A stretch of 64,000 nucleotides of DNA from NCBI GenBank assembly GCA_907163375.1, contig CAJQUW010007812.1, positions 80,642-144,641 on the forward strand, in the 5' to 3' direction. Source of the stretch: Prostheceraeus crozeri. Its lineage: Eukaryota; Platyhelminthes; Polycladida; Euryleptidae. A model generated the notes under the pieces. That model did no database searches. It was given only the letters and a program-made list of their open reading frames with translations, and was not told where the DNA came from. Of the stretch, positions 11,151 to 21,548 are shown piece by piece; positions within the stretch are counted from its first letter, which is position 1; the number at the start of each line of letters is the position of its first letter. The translations under genes and the position numbers were made by a program.

Positions 11151-12598
11151 TTACAATTTATCTACTGCTTTGCACTCAGATGAACACTCAATTGTAGAGA
11201 ACATCTGCTTCACGCATTTATGAATAAAAGGCATTTCAGTGTAAAGAGCTGTGACTTCCCACTCAAACATTTGAAAGGAAACAATGTATGAAAGAACAAA
11301 CAGCTGCTACACCCACTTAGACATTTGTAAGACGTGGAATATATAACCAGCAAATCCTACTCCGGCTGCAATGCCGTGTAACAATACACAACAACAATAA
11401 TCGATATGGCTATTTCAAACAATTGTGCTGAAGACTTATTTAATTTAACAGTGTTTCTTGTCAGTGAAGGTTGTGTCAAAACGCTCTCGTCATATATTTC
11501 TCAAAATGAGACAAGATCAATTTGAAGATAGAAGAAAACAATCGTTGCCAGGGAGGATGAAAAAATTACGGGAGGAATTGGAGAGGCATGAATTTACAGA
11601 TTCTTGGAGTGATTTCATAGAGCCAAATGGTGGAGAGAATAATACAATTGTAAACTAACACAAATTCTTGTTACATGAAAAAAGAAACAATTCACTCAGT
11701 GTTATGTGTAAAATTTTTATCGGTAAGCACATCAACTATCTGCTCTCTGTTTGTGATGATGACAAGTCTTATTTTTATAGTCTCTTGAAGCAAAATCATA
11801 TCAATTATTCACGCACCGAAGTTTCATTTGCAATGAGATTAGGTAAATTAGCAGACAATTTTCCTATGCTTTGTAGGGTGTCTAATTCTATCGTACTTTT
11901 AAAGTCACGACCTAACGTTATCGGAAGATTGACTTCATTGTGTAAAGCAATTATGTGACATTCCAAATGATTCCATTCTTCTCCCAAACAATGGTGCGTC
12001 ATTTAGCGACAATACCGCGCTGACATATTCAATGGAATTTGGATGTTAAACTCCGCTATTGTTATTGCGATACGGCCGCACGACACTTTATTTTCAATGT
12101 TAGACCTATGCCATTTCATTATATTCTCTTGAATAATGGTGCGCCATTCAGCTAAAATACTGCGCCATTTAACTAATCAAATCAACGCGTTAACATTAGA
12201 CGCGCTGTGAAGAAAATTTATCATTCTTGAAACCCCTCTGTTTTATATGCAATGTAAATACAATAGAGTCTTTCAACCAATTAAAACGTGTCCACCCGTG
12301 GACAGAAATCCCATTGTTTAGAAAACTTGTATCTGTCTGTTTTATATGCAATGCTATTTCCTGTTTTATATGCAATGTTATTTCCTGATGTAACCAAATT
12401 GAATGTATGCAAAGTGGTTGTAACCAAATTGAAATAACCATGTGTTGTTTTTAATTACACATTTACGGGAATATAAAAGAAACATTTTGTCTTCTATAAA
12501 AATGAGAATGAAAATGAAAATGATATCTACGAAATTCTATTTAAATCGAAATTCAGAAGATTGTATTCAAAATATTTATTCAAAATATTTCTTTAAAA
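11151..12598 (+). other. Left subterminal region of the type B Polinton; weak open frames and short repeats
   Basis: Two adjacent plus-strand frames, 11458-11658 (66 codons) and 11668-11958 (96 codons), have no recognisable domain; the second has a plausible helical, hydrophobic C-terminal half. They could be a decayed early gene. From 12235 to 12440 the phrase 'ctgttttatatgcaatg' recurs three times and 'gtaaccaaattgaa' twice, and 'gtgcgccatt'-like phrases recur from 11990 to 12170. Composition is less AT-rich than the gene block to the right. Nothing firmer can be said. Confidence 0.3.
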
Positions 12599-13306
12599 AT
12601 GGAAGAAACAAAAATGGAAGAAACCGCAAGAATATATCCTTCGTTATCATATGAACGTAGTTCTACTTTAATGGACATTGAAAAAATGAACAAAGAAAAA
12701 CACAAAGATAGAGTTAGGTATATGAAAGATAAGGAATCTCAATTATTATTAAGATTAGAGCATTATAAAAAATTAAGAAAGAGATGGACGATAGCTAAGA
12801 ATGTAACACAAGGCGTTGGAGCATCTTTAACAATAAGTTTAGGCGCTCTCACTATTGTTATATCTTCTGGTGTTTTAGTAATTCCAGTAGTTGCTACAGC
12901 TTTAACAGGTACGGGTGTTTTTGCAACTTCACTTGTTACAATGTTAGATAAATCTTTAATAACTAAGAAACGAAAATCATTAAAAACTAAGCATTTACAC
13001 ATTAAAGAAGTCTATGATAAACTACATTACTACTTTCAAAGAGTATGTGATGATAATGTTATTACGTTAGATGAGATTGAAAAATTTGATCAAATAGCTA
13101 ATGAAGTAAATCAAACCTTTCAATTACAGTCCGAAAAAGTTGATGATAAGAATAAACAGGATGGCAAAATTTCTAGTGATGGTAAAATTTCTAATGAAGA
13201 AAATGACAAATTTTTTTTAGAAGAGCTAAAAACTTTAAGCGAAAATTTAAGCAAAACTTTATTAAACAAAACTTTATTAAACAAAACTTTATTAAACAAA
13301 ACTTAA
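12599..13306 (+). CDS. Small membrane protein with a hydrophobic hairpin
   Basis: A 235-residue protein from ATG 12599, which is preceded by a T-rich tract and 'ttaaaa'. The N-terminal about 70 residues are charged and helical. A long hydrophobic stretch (about 72-115, containing GASLTISLGALTIVISSG and a Gly/Thr-rich second half) looks like two membrane spans or one hairpin. A charged helical domain follows. The C-terminus is a tandem repeat (NKTLL three times) encoded by repeated 'aacaaaactttatta', probably a recent expansion. No family is recognised. It could insert in the virion or host membrane. Confidence 0.6.
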   Translation: MEETKMEETARIYPSLSYERSSTLMDIEKMNKEKHKDRVRYMKDKESQLLLRLEHYKKLRKRWTIAKNVTQGVGASLTISLGALTIVISSGVLVIPVVATALTGTGVFATSLVTMLDKSLITKKRKSLKTKHLHIKEVYDKLHYYFQRVCDDNVITLDEIEKFDQIANEVNQTFQLQSEKVDDKNKQDGKISSDGKISNEENDKFFLEELKTLSENLSKTLLNKTLLNKTLLNKT

Positions 13307-13427
13307 AACGAGAAAACTTTAAACGAAAAGATGTCAGACAACAAAGCAATAAAAAAATAATTTGTACAGTAAAATGTTTTTGCTGTATTCCAATGTTACC
13401 ACAAAATTCAAATATTATATTTTAAAA

Positions 13428-14273
13428 ATGGATAAAATTAGAGCTGATAATTTTAAAAGAATAAAACAATTAGAAGAGTTAATAAAACAAAGAAATATTA
13501 TGAAAGAAAATCATCTTCAACATAGAATGATAAAAGCTGGTATTCAATCTGATATGTTTGAAAAAATGCAGCAAACCGAGCAAGTAAAAACTGATTTTGA
13601 GAAAACTATGAAACCATTTAAAACTCTTGAAAAAGAAAGTACAAATAATGATAAACAAATTGATATAACAGATCCAGAGCACAAAACTATATTAGATGAC
13701 TATGAATTACTAGAATCAAACATTAATAAGAAATTACCAAAATCTATGCAATTTGAACATTCTATTTCATTTATAGATGGAAAAATAATACCTAGATTTT
13801 ATCTCGGACAAAAAGAAATATTTCCACAACCTTTTCGAGGTTTAATTTTTTCACCAGATAAATCTCCTTTTAATTTAGATAGAAATTTTGTTAATCTTTT
13901 AAGAGGAGCAGCTTTAAATAATTATGCTGTAGAAGATCTTATAAAATATAAAGCTATGTTAGATAGAGTTGGTGCAGTAAAATCTCTAAGACGTTATAAA
14001 CAATTAGAAAATTTATTATCAACGGGAGTTAAAGTAGGAAAAGGTTTATCTGAAAAACAGAAAACAGAAACAACCATATTTTTACCAGATGATCCACAAG
14101 AATTACTAAATAGATTAAATATTCTAATATCTGCAATAAAAGAAGGACATAATTCTAGTTTCAATAAAATTCATGCTATATTGAAAAGACTGTTAGAAAA
14201 AAAGATTCTAAATGAAGAGGATTATAAAAGTATAACGGGACATCGGAGATGTCTTCCAGGGCTTCGCCCGTAG
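13428..14273 (+). CDS. Conserved Polinton protein of unknown function, hairpin-encoded C-terminus
   Basis: A 281-residue protein from ATG 13428, chosen because the 'attttaaaa' motif precedes it; the frame is open from 13362. An N-terminal coiled coil (about 1-60) leads to a globular domain with FIDGKIIPRFYLGQ and a proline-rich FPQPFRG motif, then a helical C-terminal half. The last about 12 residues (HRRCLPGLRP end) are encoded by a GC-rich double hairpin at 14239-14269, and the stop is just after it. The native protein may have ended differently. Function unknown; the position beside penton-like and ATPase genes suggests a virion or packaging role. Confidence 0.55.
   Translation: MDKIRADNFKRIKQLEELIKQRNIMKENHLQHRMIKAGIQSDMFEKMQQTEQVKTDFEKTMKPFKTLEKESTNNDKQIDITDPEHKTILDDYELLESNINKKLPKSMQFEHSISFIDGKIIPRFYLGQKEIFPQPFRGLIFSPDKSPFNLDRNFVNLLRGAALNNYAVEDLIKYKAMLDRVGAVKSLRRYKQLENLLSTGVKVGKGLSEKQKTETTIFLPDDPQELLNRLNILISAIKEGHNSSFNKIHAILKRLLEKKILNEEDYKSITGHRRCLPGLRP
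14239..14269. repeat. GC-rich double hairpin inside the C-terminal codons
   Basis: GACATC-GGA-GATGTC followed 5 bases later by GGGC-TTC-GCCC. Both arms are perfect with 3-base loops, in a strongly AT-rich gene. Confidence 0.9.
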
Positions 14274-14334
14274 CTGAAATATGTTGTTTCTAATTTTTTT
14301 ATAAAAAATATTTATTTAAAATTTTAACTAAAAA

Positions 14335-15138
14335 ATGTCTTCGAGAGAATTATCATCAGCAGATTTAGACAAAATTAATAATCATTTAGAAAATTTGACA
14401 GAGATTTTGGGTTCATCAAAATTTAGTACGACGTTAAAAATTATAACAACTACTTCATCACACACTTGTAATTTAGAACCCATTCTACATTTAGAACAAA
14501 ATAAAAATTATCAAATTGCATTGACTAGTTTCTCCACATTTAACACTATTCAAAATGTTATAAAAGTTGTAAATGATCAATTTAGATATTCTACTGATAA
14601 AGGCAAAACGTGGAAAGTACTAACTTTTCTTCCTGGTTCTTACGAAGTTGAATCAATATCAAATGAAATTAAAAGACATTTAGGTATACCATTTAAAGAT
14701 AAGAAACAATTACATTTTGCAGTTGAACCGGCAGTTAATAAATTTTCTCTTACTTTAGACGAAAATCATCAAGTTGATTTTAATCATGATAGATCATTGT
14801 CAAAGCTATTAGGATTTAATAAACAAACCTATAGTCAAGGTTATCATTTAGGTGAGAAGATTCCAAAAGTAACTGAAATAAATTCAATTGTTGTACATTG
14901 TGACATTATTGAAGGAGGATATATAAATGGTAAATTATCAAATTTAATATTCAGTTTTCCAGCTCTTACTGTACCCATTGGTTATAGATTAAATGTAATT
15001 CCACAAACATTAATATATTTCCCTATTACAAGAAAAACTATTAACAACATTAACATTAGAATCACTGATGAAAAAGGACAAGAAATAAATTTTGGAGGTG
15101 AAGAGATTATCATAGATCTTTTGGTTCGGGAGGTATAA
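14335..15138 (+). CDS. Penton-like minor capsid candidate (type B Polinton)
   Basis: A 267-residue intact protein from ATG 14335, with 'aactaaaaa' just before the start. A beta-rich pattern is visible: LKIITTTSSHTCN and FSTFNTI strands, then LTFLPGSYEVESISNEIKR, then LSKLLGF, then SIVVHCDIIEGGYINGK and a late strand-rich region. The LPGxYxVxSI...LGF layout is shared with the plus-strand protein at 72-860. The family is recurrent in Polintons and related animal elements beside capsid genes, so a penton role is the best inference; there is no direct proof. The C-terminal codons run into another GC-rich palindrome (15129-15143). Confidence 0.55.
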   Translation: MSSRELSSADLDKINNHLENLTEILGSSKFSTTLKIITTTSSHTCNLEPILHLEQNKNYQIALTSFSTFNTIQNVIKVVNDQFRYSTDKGKTWKVLTFLPGSYEVESISNEIKRHLGIPFKDKKQLHFAVEPAVNKFSLTLDENHQVDFNHDRSLSKLLGFNKQTYSQGYHLGEKIPKVTEINSIVVHCDIIEGGYINGKLSNLIFSFPALTVPIGYRLNVIPQTLIYFPITRKTINNINIRITDEKGQEINFGGEEIIIDLLVREV

Positions 15139-15229
15139 ACTCCTACGCGAAGCTAGAGAACTTTAATTTTCTTCTTCTTCTTTAGAAACAAAAAATAAAA
15201 AAATAAAAATAAATTTATTTTATTAAAAA

Positions 15230-16002
15230 ATGAGTGAATTACCTCCATTTAATAAAAAAAAACTTAAATTTAATCATCATCCAAATTTATCTAATAAAGT
15301 TTTGTCAGTTATTTGTGGAAGATCAGGTTGTGGAAAAACGTATCTATTGTTTAAAATTTTAACGACTCCAAATTTTTTGGATTATAACAATCTTATAATT
15401 TATACAACAACAGCAGAACAACACGTCTATCAATTTATGAAATATGGATTTGAAAATAATCTTATAAAACAGCAATTGCTTCATTATTCAAAGAATATGA
15501 AAAATCTGAAGATGAAGAAGAAATAAGTTCGTGGTGTGAAGAAGCAGCAAAAAATAATCAGTTAGTAGAATCTAATAAAAATAAGCATATAAAGATACAA
15601 TTAATAGATGATAGTGGTAATATGCAAGATCCTAGTAAACTAGATAAAACAATGAAACATTGTGTAATTTTTGATGATTGTGTTAATGATAGAAATCAGT
15701 CAGTTCAGAGAAATTATTTCACAAGAGGTAGACATAATAACTGTAGTGTTTTTTATTTAACACAAAGTATGTATTCATTAGACGGAAGTGTTATTAGAAA
15801 GAATGCAAATATATTTATACTATTTGAAATAAATGCAAGAAACTTAAGTGATTTGTTTAGAGATTTATGCGTAAGAAATAAAGATGAATTTAAACACTCG
15901 TGTAACAATGCTTGGTCAAAAGATTATGGATTCATTACAATTAATATTGATAAAAAAATTCATGAGAGTTATAGAAAATATTTTCGCGGAGTGACCGAAT
16001 AA
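15230..16002 (+). pseudogene. ATP: FtsK/HerA-type genome-packaging ATPase, frameshifted
   Basis: The enzyme would pump element DNA into capsids. The first frame (15230-15526) holds the P-loop GRSGCGKT (about 15319-15342); the second (to 16002) holds Walker B VIFDDCVND and FYLTQSMYS, a sensor-like motif typical of A32-like packaging ATPases. The switch is a -1 shift near the A-run at 15463-15485. The related fragment at 7681-8169 has the same shift. Either the mutation is older than both copies or the shift is tolerated by frameshifting; I see no clear slippery heptamer in the zero frame. The 'ttattaaaaaa' motif sits on the start codon. Confidence 0.85.
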
Positions 16003-16044
16003 TTTTTTCTTATAAATTTTTTGTTAATAAAAATTAAAAAAAAT

Positions 16045-16374
16045 ATGTTGAATGATTATAAGATAGAGCATGTACCAGTTTTAAAAGATTATCGTCATCC
16101 TACAAATCCTGTAAATTCGAAGAAAGAAGTTAGATTTTATTATCATCATAAATACGTAGCGCTCGTTACGGATTATAAAGCAAAACATGGTATTAAACCG
16201 TGTGTTAAAACAAAAGACTTTCCACTTTGTTTAAGAAGTTTCCGAGTATTTTTGGCGTATAATAATTTATGGTGGTTGGTTAAGAAAGAACATTTAACAG
16301 CACATGAATTAGAAACATTACATCAATTACATATTCCTGTGTATATGCAAAAACGGAACCGAGGTTCTATGTAA
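16045..16374 (+). CDS. Small protein of unknown function
   Basis: About 109 residues from ATG 16045 (the frame is open to 16021), 40 bp after the ATPase. Basic, aromatic-rich (RFYYHHKYVALV, YNNLWWLVKKEH) with an apparent alpha/beta pattern and no recognised motif. The last codons overlap a small hairpin, GAACC-GA-GGTTC at 16356-16367. It sits between packaging ATPase and polymerase, so it may be a packaging or replication accessory. Confidence 0.5.
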   Translation: MLNDYKIEHVPVLKDYRHPTNPVNSKKEVRFYYHHKYVALVTDYKAKHGIKPCVKTKDFPLCLRSFRVFLAYNNLWWLVKKEHLTAHELETLHQLHIPVYMQKRNRGSM

Positions 16375-17743
16375 AAATTAATTTTTTCTTTTAAAAAACA
16401 TGAATCGTGAAATGTCTCTCGGACAAACGTCTAGGTTTGATGAATTAATCAAGAAACAAACTGCTGAGTTTGATGCGCAAATTAAACATAGTAAACGTAG
16501 TAAACGTATTAAAAAACAGAAACGTACTAGGCGTAGTATTAGACGTAATACTAAAAAAACAGAAAAGTGGAACAAAAGAAATATTAGAAACTCCTATTAC
16601 TGATATCTTTTTTGATGATAGAATTAAGGATGAACTTGGTGATGATTTATGTAATTTATTTAACCCAAATGAAATTAAATATGAAAATGTATCTTTTATT
16701 AATGTAGTAAATGATATGCGGAAACTTTTAGCAAATGGTAAAATTATTAATTTACTTGGAAAAGTTATTAAAGATCAGGAAAATATAATTCAAAAATTTT
16801 ACGTAACCTTCTATAATAAAAAATCATTTGAAACATGGTTTTCGAATCTGGATGAGAAATCCGATGCTAACGAATGGATTTTTACAGGTAATATTAAATA
16901 TGAAGATTTTGGAATGAAGTTAGTACAAAGATCGCATAGAGGGGCAGGGATTAATATGAAATATAGAATCAAAGAATATTTCGGTGAATATTGTTATATT
17001 CCTTCTGAAGATTTTTGTTTTATTAAATGTTATAATGTTTTACGAGGTTTTAATGAAGAACAAGGAGAAATGATGAAAGAAATGTTTAATAATTTTTTAT
17101 ATAAAGAGAAAGCCACATCTAGAACAGGAGTAATGTCAAACTGCAAATTTTCTCAATTCAATAAATATTTTGGAGAATGCGTTCAATATTATAGTCCTGC
17201 CAATCGTCATTTAAATCCTAGAGGAATTGAAACGTTTCATAATTATGTTTATTACAATTATTTTCACGCAGGTTCAACAATTGGTCACTATTGTTTAATT
17301 AATAAATCTCATATATTAAAAGCTATTAGAGAAATTGAAAATAATTTCAAACCCATATACAAAACAGTTACTGATGAAAATCTAACAACGCGTCCATATA
17401 AAATCATAACAAAGAAAAAAATTGACTATGGTTCAACATATATTTGGGATCTCGAAACTTTTCCCGATCCTAACTTTTCAACAGCTCATCCTATTCCTTA
17501 TGCTGTAGGAGCTATTAATTTTAATAAATTTATATGTTGTTTACCGAAACAAAGATTGAAGGAATTAGAAACACGTTTGTTAAGTGATATGATTAAAATT
17601 AAACGATCAAAAGATGAAGATGAAATTAAAAAACTTAAAAAACAGATTAATGAGTATAATAATTTAACTGAATTAGAATTTAATAAACCTCAAAATTGTG
17701 TGAAAATATTTACGAGAACTGAGGATGATGAATGTTCAATCAG

Positions 17744-17767
17744 GGGAAACCCAGAGGACGTATGTCC
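17744..17767. repeat. GC-rich hairpin pair in polymerase B
   Basis: GGG-AAA-CCC then GGAC-GTAT-GTCC, in frame between exonuclease motifs I and II. The encoded residues (RGNPEDVCP) interrupt an otherwise AT-biased, Asn/Lys-rich stretch. Confidence 0.65.
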
Positions 17768-18484
17768 GATCCATCAATTTTTTAAAACTCTTGGAAAATT
17801 TAATTATTCGAGAGTAACTTTAATAGCTCACAATTCATCAGGTTTTGATTCCTATTTTCCGATAAAAGCTAATTTTAAATTATCTAAACCGCCTCTTAAA
17901 ACTTCAAGAGGAATATTGTCTGCTTCATTACAAAATCCTTATACAACTGAATGTGTTAGTAGATACATTCAAAAATCTTTTAGATTTAAAAACAATATGA
18001 AAAAAGATTCACCTTCAGGTAAATTAGCACTTCAAACTATTATAATGAAATGTAGTTATCAACATGTAAAAACAAGTCTTTCTAAATGGTGTGAGAATTT
18101 TAAAATTCCTACGAATGTGTGTAAATTAAATTATGAAATTGGAGACATAACACATGAAAATTATGAAGAAAAAGAAAATGAATGGAGACCATATTTAGTT
18201 AACGATATTCTTTCCTTAGCTTTTTGTATCTACAAATATAATAATGTTATGCGAGATTTAGTTGGTGAAGATATAACTACTAATTTAACATCCTCTGCTT
18301 TAACATTTAACGGTCGGATGAAAAGCGTACAAAATGACAATATAAATATTCATTCTCATATAGATTTATGGGCTAGAAATTATATTAGAAAATCTGTTAA
18401 AGGTGGAAGAGTTTCAGCAAATATAAGAAAATACATATCGCCATTTTGTAGCATCTTGTTACCAATATTAAAACAGTGTTTACC

Positions 18485-18549
18485 TGGTCGCTGCGCTGGG
18501 GGGACTTTGTCCCTTGGTCGCTACGCTGGTGGGGCTTTGTCCCCTGGAA
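18485..18549. repeat. Duplicated GC-rich hairpin insertion in polymerase B
   Basis: Two tandem versions of 'ggtcgct-cgctgg' plus a hairpin (GGGAC-TTT-GTCCC at 18501-18513, then GGGGC-TTT-GTCCCC). It encodes a Gly/Arg-rich insertion just upstream of polymerase motif A and keeps the frame open. Confidence 0.9.
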
Positions 18550-19949
18550 GTAATTTAATAGATTTAATGAAACAGTATCGAGATTTAGGAGATAAAACTG
18601 AAATTTGTAAGAAAATTTCAAATCAACTACTTGAACAAAAAAATGAATTTCTAATGGCTTTTGATGCAACATCTTTATATCCATCAGCTATGTATGATGA
18701 AAATTCAGAATACCCTAAAGCTGAATCAGCTAGAAAATTTCGTCAAGAAGAAGAGCGGGAAATAGTATATAAATTTAATACTCAAACATTTAGACCTAAA
18801 ACTGGAATATTCTCTGTTGTGTTTCAATATCCGAATGATATGTTTTTCCAACCAGTTCCTATAAAAGATAAAGTTAAAAATCAAAATAATAATTCTCATG
18901 TAAAAGTAATCAGGTTTAGAAATGGTATATGTTATGATGTATTAACTTCTGTAGACATACAAGAAATTGTTAGATGTGGGGGAAAAATCTTACATATTAC
19001 TGATGGTATAATTTATGAAAAAAATTATCAAGTTTCACCATTTCGAAATTATATTGAAAAACTTTTTAATTTGAGAAAAAGATATAAAACAGAAGGAAAT
19101 ACTGTAGGTGATGAGTTAATTAAATTATTGATGAATTCCGCTATATGGCAAAATTGTGCAAAAAGATATAACCACTAAATATCATTTATGGAATGAGAAT
19201 ACATTGAGAAAAAATTTCACTCAAGAAGTAAAAGATTATGAAAAATTAAATGATGAACAATATTTAGCGAAAGTAGAAATGGAAGATGATGAATTTCTCA
19301 AAACTAATATTTTTAAAAGATGGGAAGACGTCATTCATGCCATCACACTTAGGTTCTTTCATTCTTTCTCACTCTAGAAGAATCATGAATAACTTTATTT
19401 TAGAAATTAATGGTTTCAAAGAAAAATACATTCATTATACAGATACTGATTCAATATATATTTCCAATGAGCTCTTTAATAAATTAGACGCTGCTGGATA
19501 TGTTGGAGGAGAATTGTGTCAAGGGAAAAAATGATTATGGAAATGGTGGAATTATTTTTGCAATGTTTATTGCACCTAAAGTAAAATACTGTATTACTGT
19601 GGATGAGCAAGGGAGACTTAGTGAAAAGAAAACATTCAAAGGATATTCACAAGATAAAGTAAAAGTAGAAGATTTTCTAAAATTATATTCGGGGAAAACA
19701 TTATCGACTACAGTTAATAAACCATGGAAAAGATCTTTAGAAACTGGAATTAGTATTCCTGATAAAAATAATAATACTGAAGAAAAAAAATTTTCTGGTC
19801 AAATAAATATTCTTAAACGTCAAGCACCTGATGAAAATGAAATTATGTTACCTTATAACGGAGAAGATATTCAAGCTGAAATATTTCAAACAATCATGTG
19901 TGAGAGTAATTTAAGTGATGATGATGACACGTGGGAATAATAATTTTTT

Positions 19950-20080
19950 TATTACATCTAAAAATTTTATAACATCTAAAAAATTTATAACATCTAAAAA
20001 ATTTATAACATCTAAAAAATTTATTACATCTAAAAACTTATTACATCTAAAAATTTTATTACATATGAAAATATATTTAT
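19950..20080. repeat. AT-rich tandem repeat between convergent genes
   Basis: About seven copies of an 18-19 bp unit 'acatctaaaaaatttata' with small variations. It lies between the ends of polymerase B and the minus-strand gene at 20117-20764. It could act as a shared 3' region. Not CRISPR: there are no unique spacers. Confidence 0.85.
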
Positions 20081-20116
20081 CGAATATTTTGGTATTTTCT
20101 ATTAAGTTTTATCATA

Positions 20117-20764
20117 TTAAGTTTCATCATATAATGTTTTATCAAAAGATAATTTAAATTTATTTTCACTAACTATTGATTCTTCATCATCATCATCAAT
20201 TGATTCTTCATCATCATCATAAATTGTTTCTTCAACATCATAAATTACACTTTTTGGTATAGGATGCCCACCCATGATAGGATACCATTCTCTTATTGGA
20301 ATATCTAATTCTAAATTACATCTTTTATCTGATAATAATATAATAGAGAAAAATATTGGTCTTTGATCTCTTTTGGAAAATTTAATAACACCACCATAAT
20401 CTGAATCACTTTTAGTTTTTATTAAAGATGATAAAATTTTAAATTGATTAGATGTAAATCCTAATTTAAATTTTGTAGACCTGACACATAGTTGTCTAAC
20501 AGTATCTTCAACTATACCATCATTATTATTTTCAATTGTAAGAAAATGAAATTTAGATAAATTTTTATAATTACTAATATTTTTATAATCTTTTTTACCA
20601 TTTACACCATTTTCAGATGTTTCTGAATCATCATCTATATTATCATCATCTATATTATTATCATTATTATCATAAGATTCTTTAAGATCGGGCAAAGCCC
20701 TAGAACCTTCGGTTCGTTTATTATGATTATGGTCATTGTTAATAGTATAAGGTGTTGTCCACAT
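20117..20764 (-). CDS. Acidic protein of unknown function
   Basis: A 215-residue minus-strand protein. An N-terminal low-complexity Asn/Asp-rich region (about 28-55) is followed by a compact domain of about 110 residues (from KFHFLTIENN to the PIREWYPIMGG motif), then a Glu/Asp-rich repeat tail (DDDEESI twice) encoded by 'tcatcatcat' repeats. Near the N-terminus a double hairpin (20690-20715) encodes TEGSRALPD. No family recognised. It is transcribed opposite to the capsid block, like the neighbour upstream. Confidence 0.5.
   Translation of the reverse strand: MWTTPYTINNDHNHNKRTEGSRALPDLKESYDNNDNNIDDDNIDDDSETSENGVNGKKDYKNISNYKNLSKFHFLTIENNNDGIVEDTVRQLCVRSTKFKLGFTSNQFKILSSLIKTKSDSDYGGVIKFSKRDQRPIFFSIILLSDKRCNLELDIPIREWYPIMGGHPIPKSVIYDVEETIYDDDEESIDDDDEESIVSENKFKLSFDKTLYDET
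20690..20715. repeat. GC-rich double hairpin in the N-terminal codons of the acidic protein
   Basis: GGGC-AAA-GCCC, two bases, then GAACC-TTC-GGTTC; perfect arms and 3-base loops. Confidence 0.95.
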
Positions 20765-20838
20765 ATAAATTTTCTCTTGTTGAGCTAAACCATTTATATA
20801 AGATTTAAATAAATTAATATTTAAGTTGGAATATAATC

Positions 20839-21435
20839 CTATATACGTATCATCATCATATCTTGGGGCATTTCTAATGTTTCTTGTTTATAAATTGTGT
20901 CTCTATAATAAACTAGACATAATAATTCTTCATTATGTTTTTTACTCTCTATGTGAATGTTATATTGATTTTGTTCATCAACAAATAATCTAATTTTTTC
21001 TTTGGAAAAAGATTTTAATTTTTTAACTAATTCTCTAACATTAATATAATTAATAATTTTATTTTCTATCCATTCAGTATTACTAATTGGTAACACTGCT
21101 CTAATAAAACCATAAACATTATTATGACCTATTATAACCATATTTTCTTTATTTAATTCAACATAAGCTACATCATTATATTTACTTACAATCTCCATAA
21201 ATTTTATAAATGGATCACCTGGAAAAATACAATAATTAGTTTCTATAGAAGGTAAACCTTTTGTTTGTTCTCTAAATATTTCGGCTTGTAATTCGAATAA
21301 AAGATTTACATCTATACATGGATTATTATTATTATTATTATCAAAACATTTATTTTCAAATCCCGTTGATCTCGTCGAATAAGAAGAACAGGATGATGCG
21401 GACGAATATAATTTTTTTAAATTTGGTTTTTCCAT
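20839..21435 (-). CDS. Protein of unknown function with N-terminal Asn tract
   Basis: A 198-residue minus-strand protein with ATG at 21435 preceded, on its strand, by a long A/T tract ending in 'taaaaaatgg'. After a Ser-rich start and an Asn run (length-variable 'attattatt'), a domain of about 140 residues alternates strands and helices (FIKFMEIVSKYNDVAYVELNK, NMVIIGHNNVYGFIRAVLP). No family recognised. It diverges from the fibre-like gene at 21549; the 110 bp between them is extremely AT-rich and may hold both promoters. Confidence 0.5.
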   Translation of the reverse strand: MEKPNLKKLYSSASSCSSYSTRSTGFENKCFDNNNNNNPCIDVNLLFELQAEIFREQTKGLPSIETNYCIFPGDPFIKFMEIVSKYNDVAYVELNKENMVIIGHNNVYGFIRAVLPISNTEWIENKIINYINVRELVKKLKSFSKEKIRLFVDEQNQYNIHIESKKHNEELLCLVYYRDTIYKQETLEMPQDMMMIRI

Positions 21436-21548
21436 TTTTTATTTTTATTAGAAAAAATTTTATTTTTTTATTTTTTATTATTTTTATTAGAAAAGAAATA
21501 TATTTTTTTCTCATTATATAAAAAAATTACTTTTTTATTGTCTTAAAA

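Larger units (their letters stand above)
16400..19940 (+). pseudogene. POLB: Protein-primed DNA polymerase B, several frameshifts
   Basis: Replicative polymerase of the type B element. A basic N-terminal segment starts at ATG 16400, whose upstream 'cttttaaaaaac' matches the other genes, and moves to the main frame near 16560. Exonuclease motifs: DLETFPD (about 17450), HNSSGFDSYF (about 17835), NDILSLAFCIYKYN. Polymerase motif A DATSLYPS (about 18661), motif B broken near 19140, motif C YTDTDSIY (about 19440). The 3' part changes frame near 19150-19200, 19340 and 19525, the last in an A-run. It lacks the zinc fingers of the polymerase at 1042-4839 and is a different lineage. GC-rich hairpins lie in frame at 17744-17767 and 18485-18549. 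Confidence 0.9.

Noticed and set aside
15463-15530. Programmed -1 frameshift in the ATPase with a classic slippery heptamer
   Set aside because: I could not place an X-XXY-YYZ heptamer in the zero frame in both copies; kept only as an open possibility.
19950-20080. CRISPR-like array
   Set aside because: Contiguous 18-19-bp tandem units without unique spacers, in a eukaryotic element.
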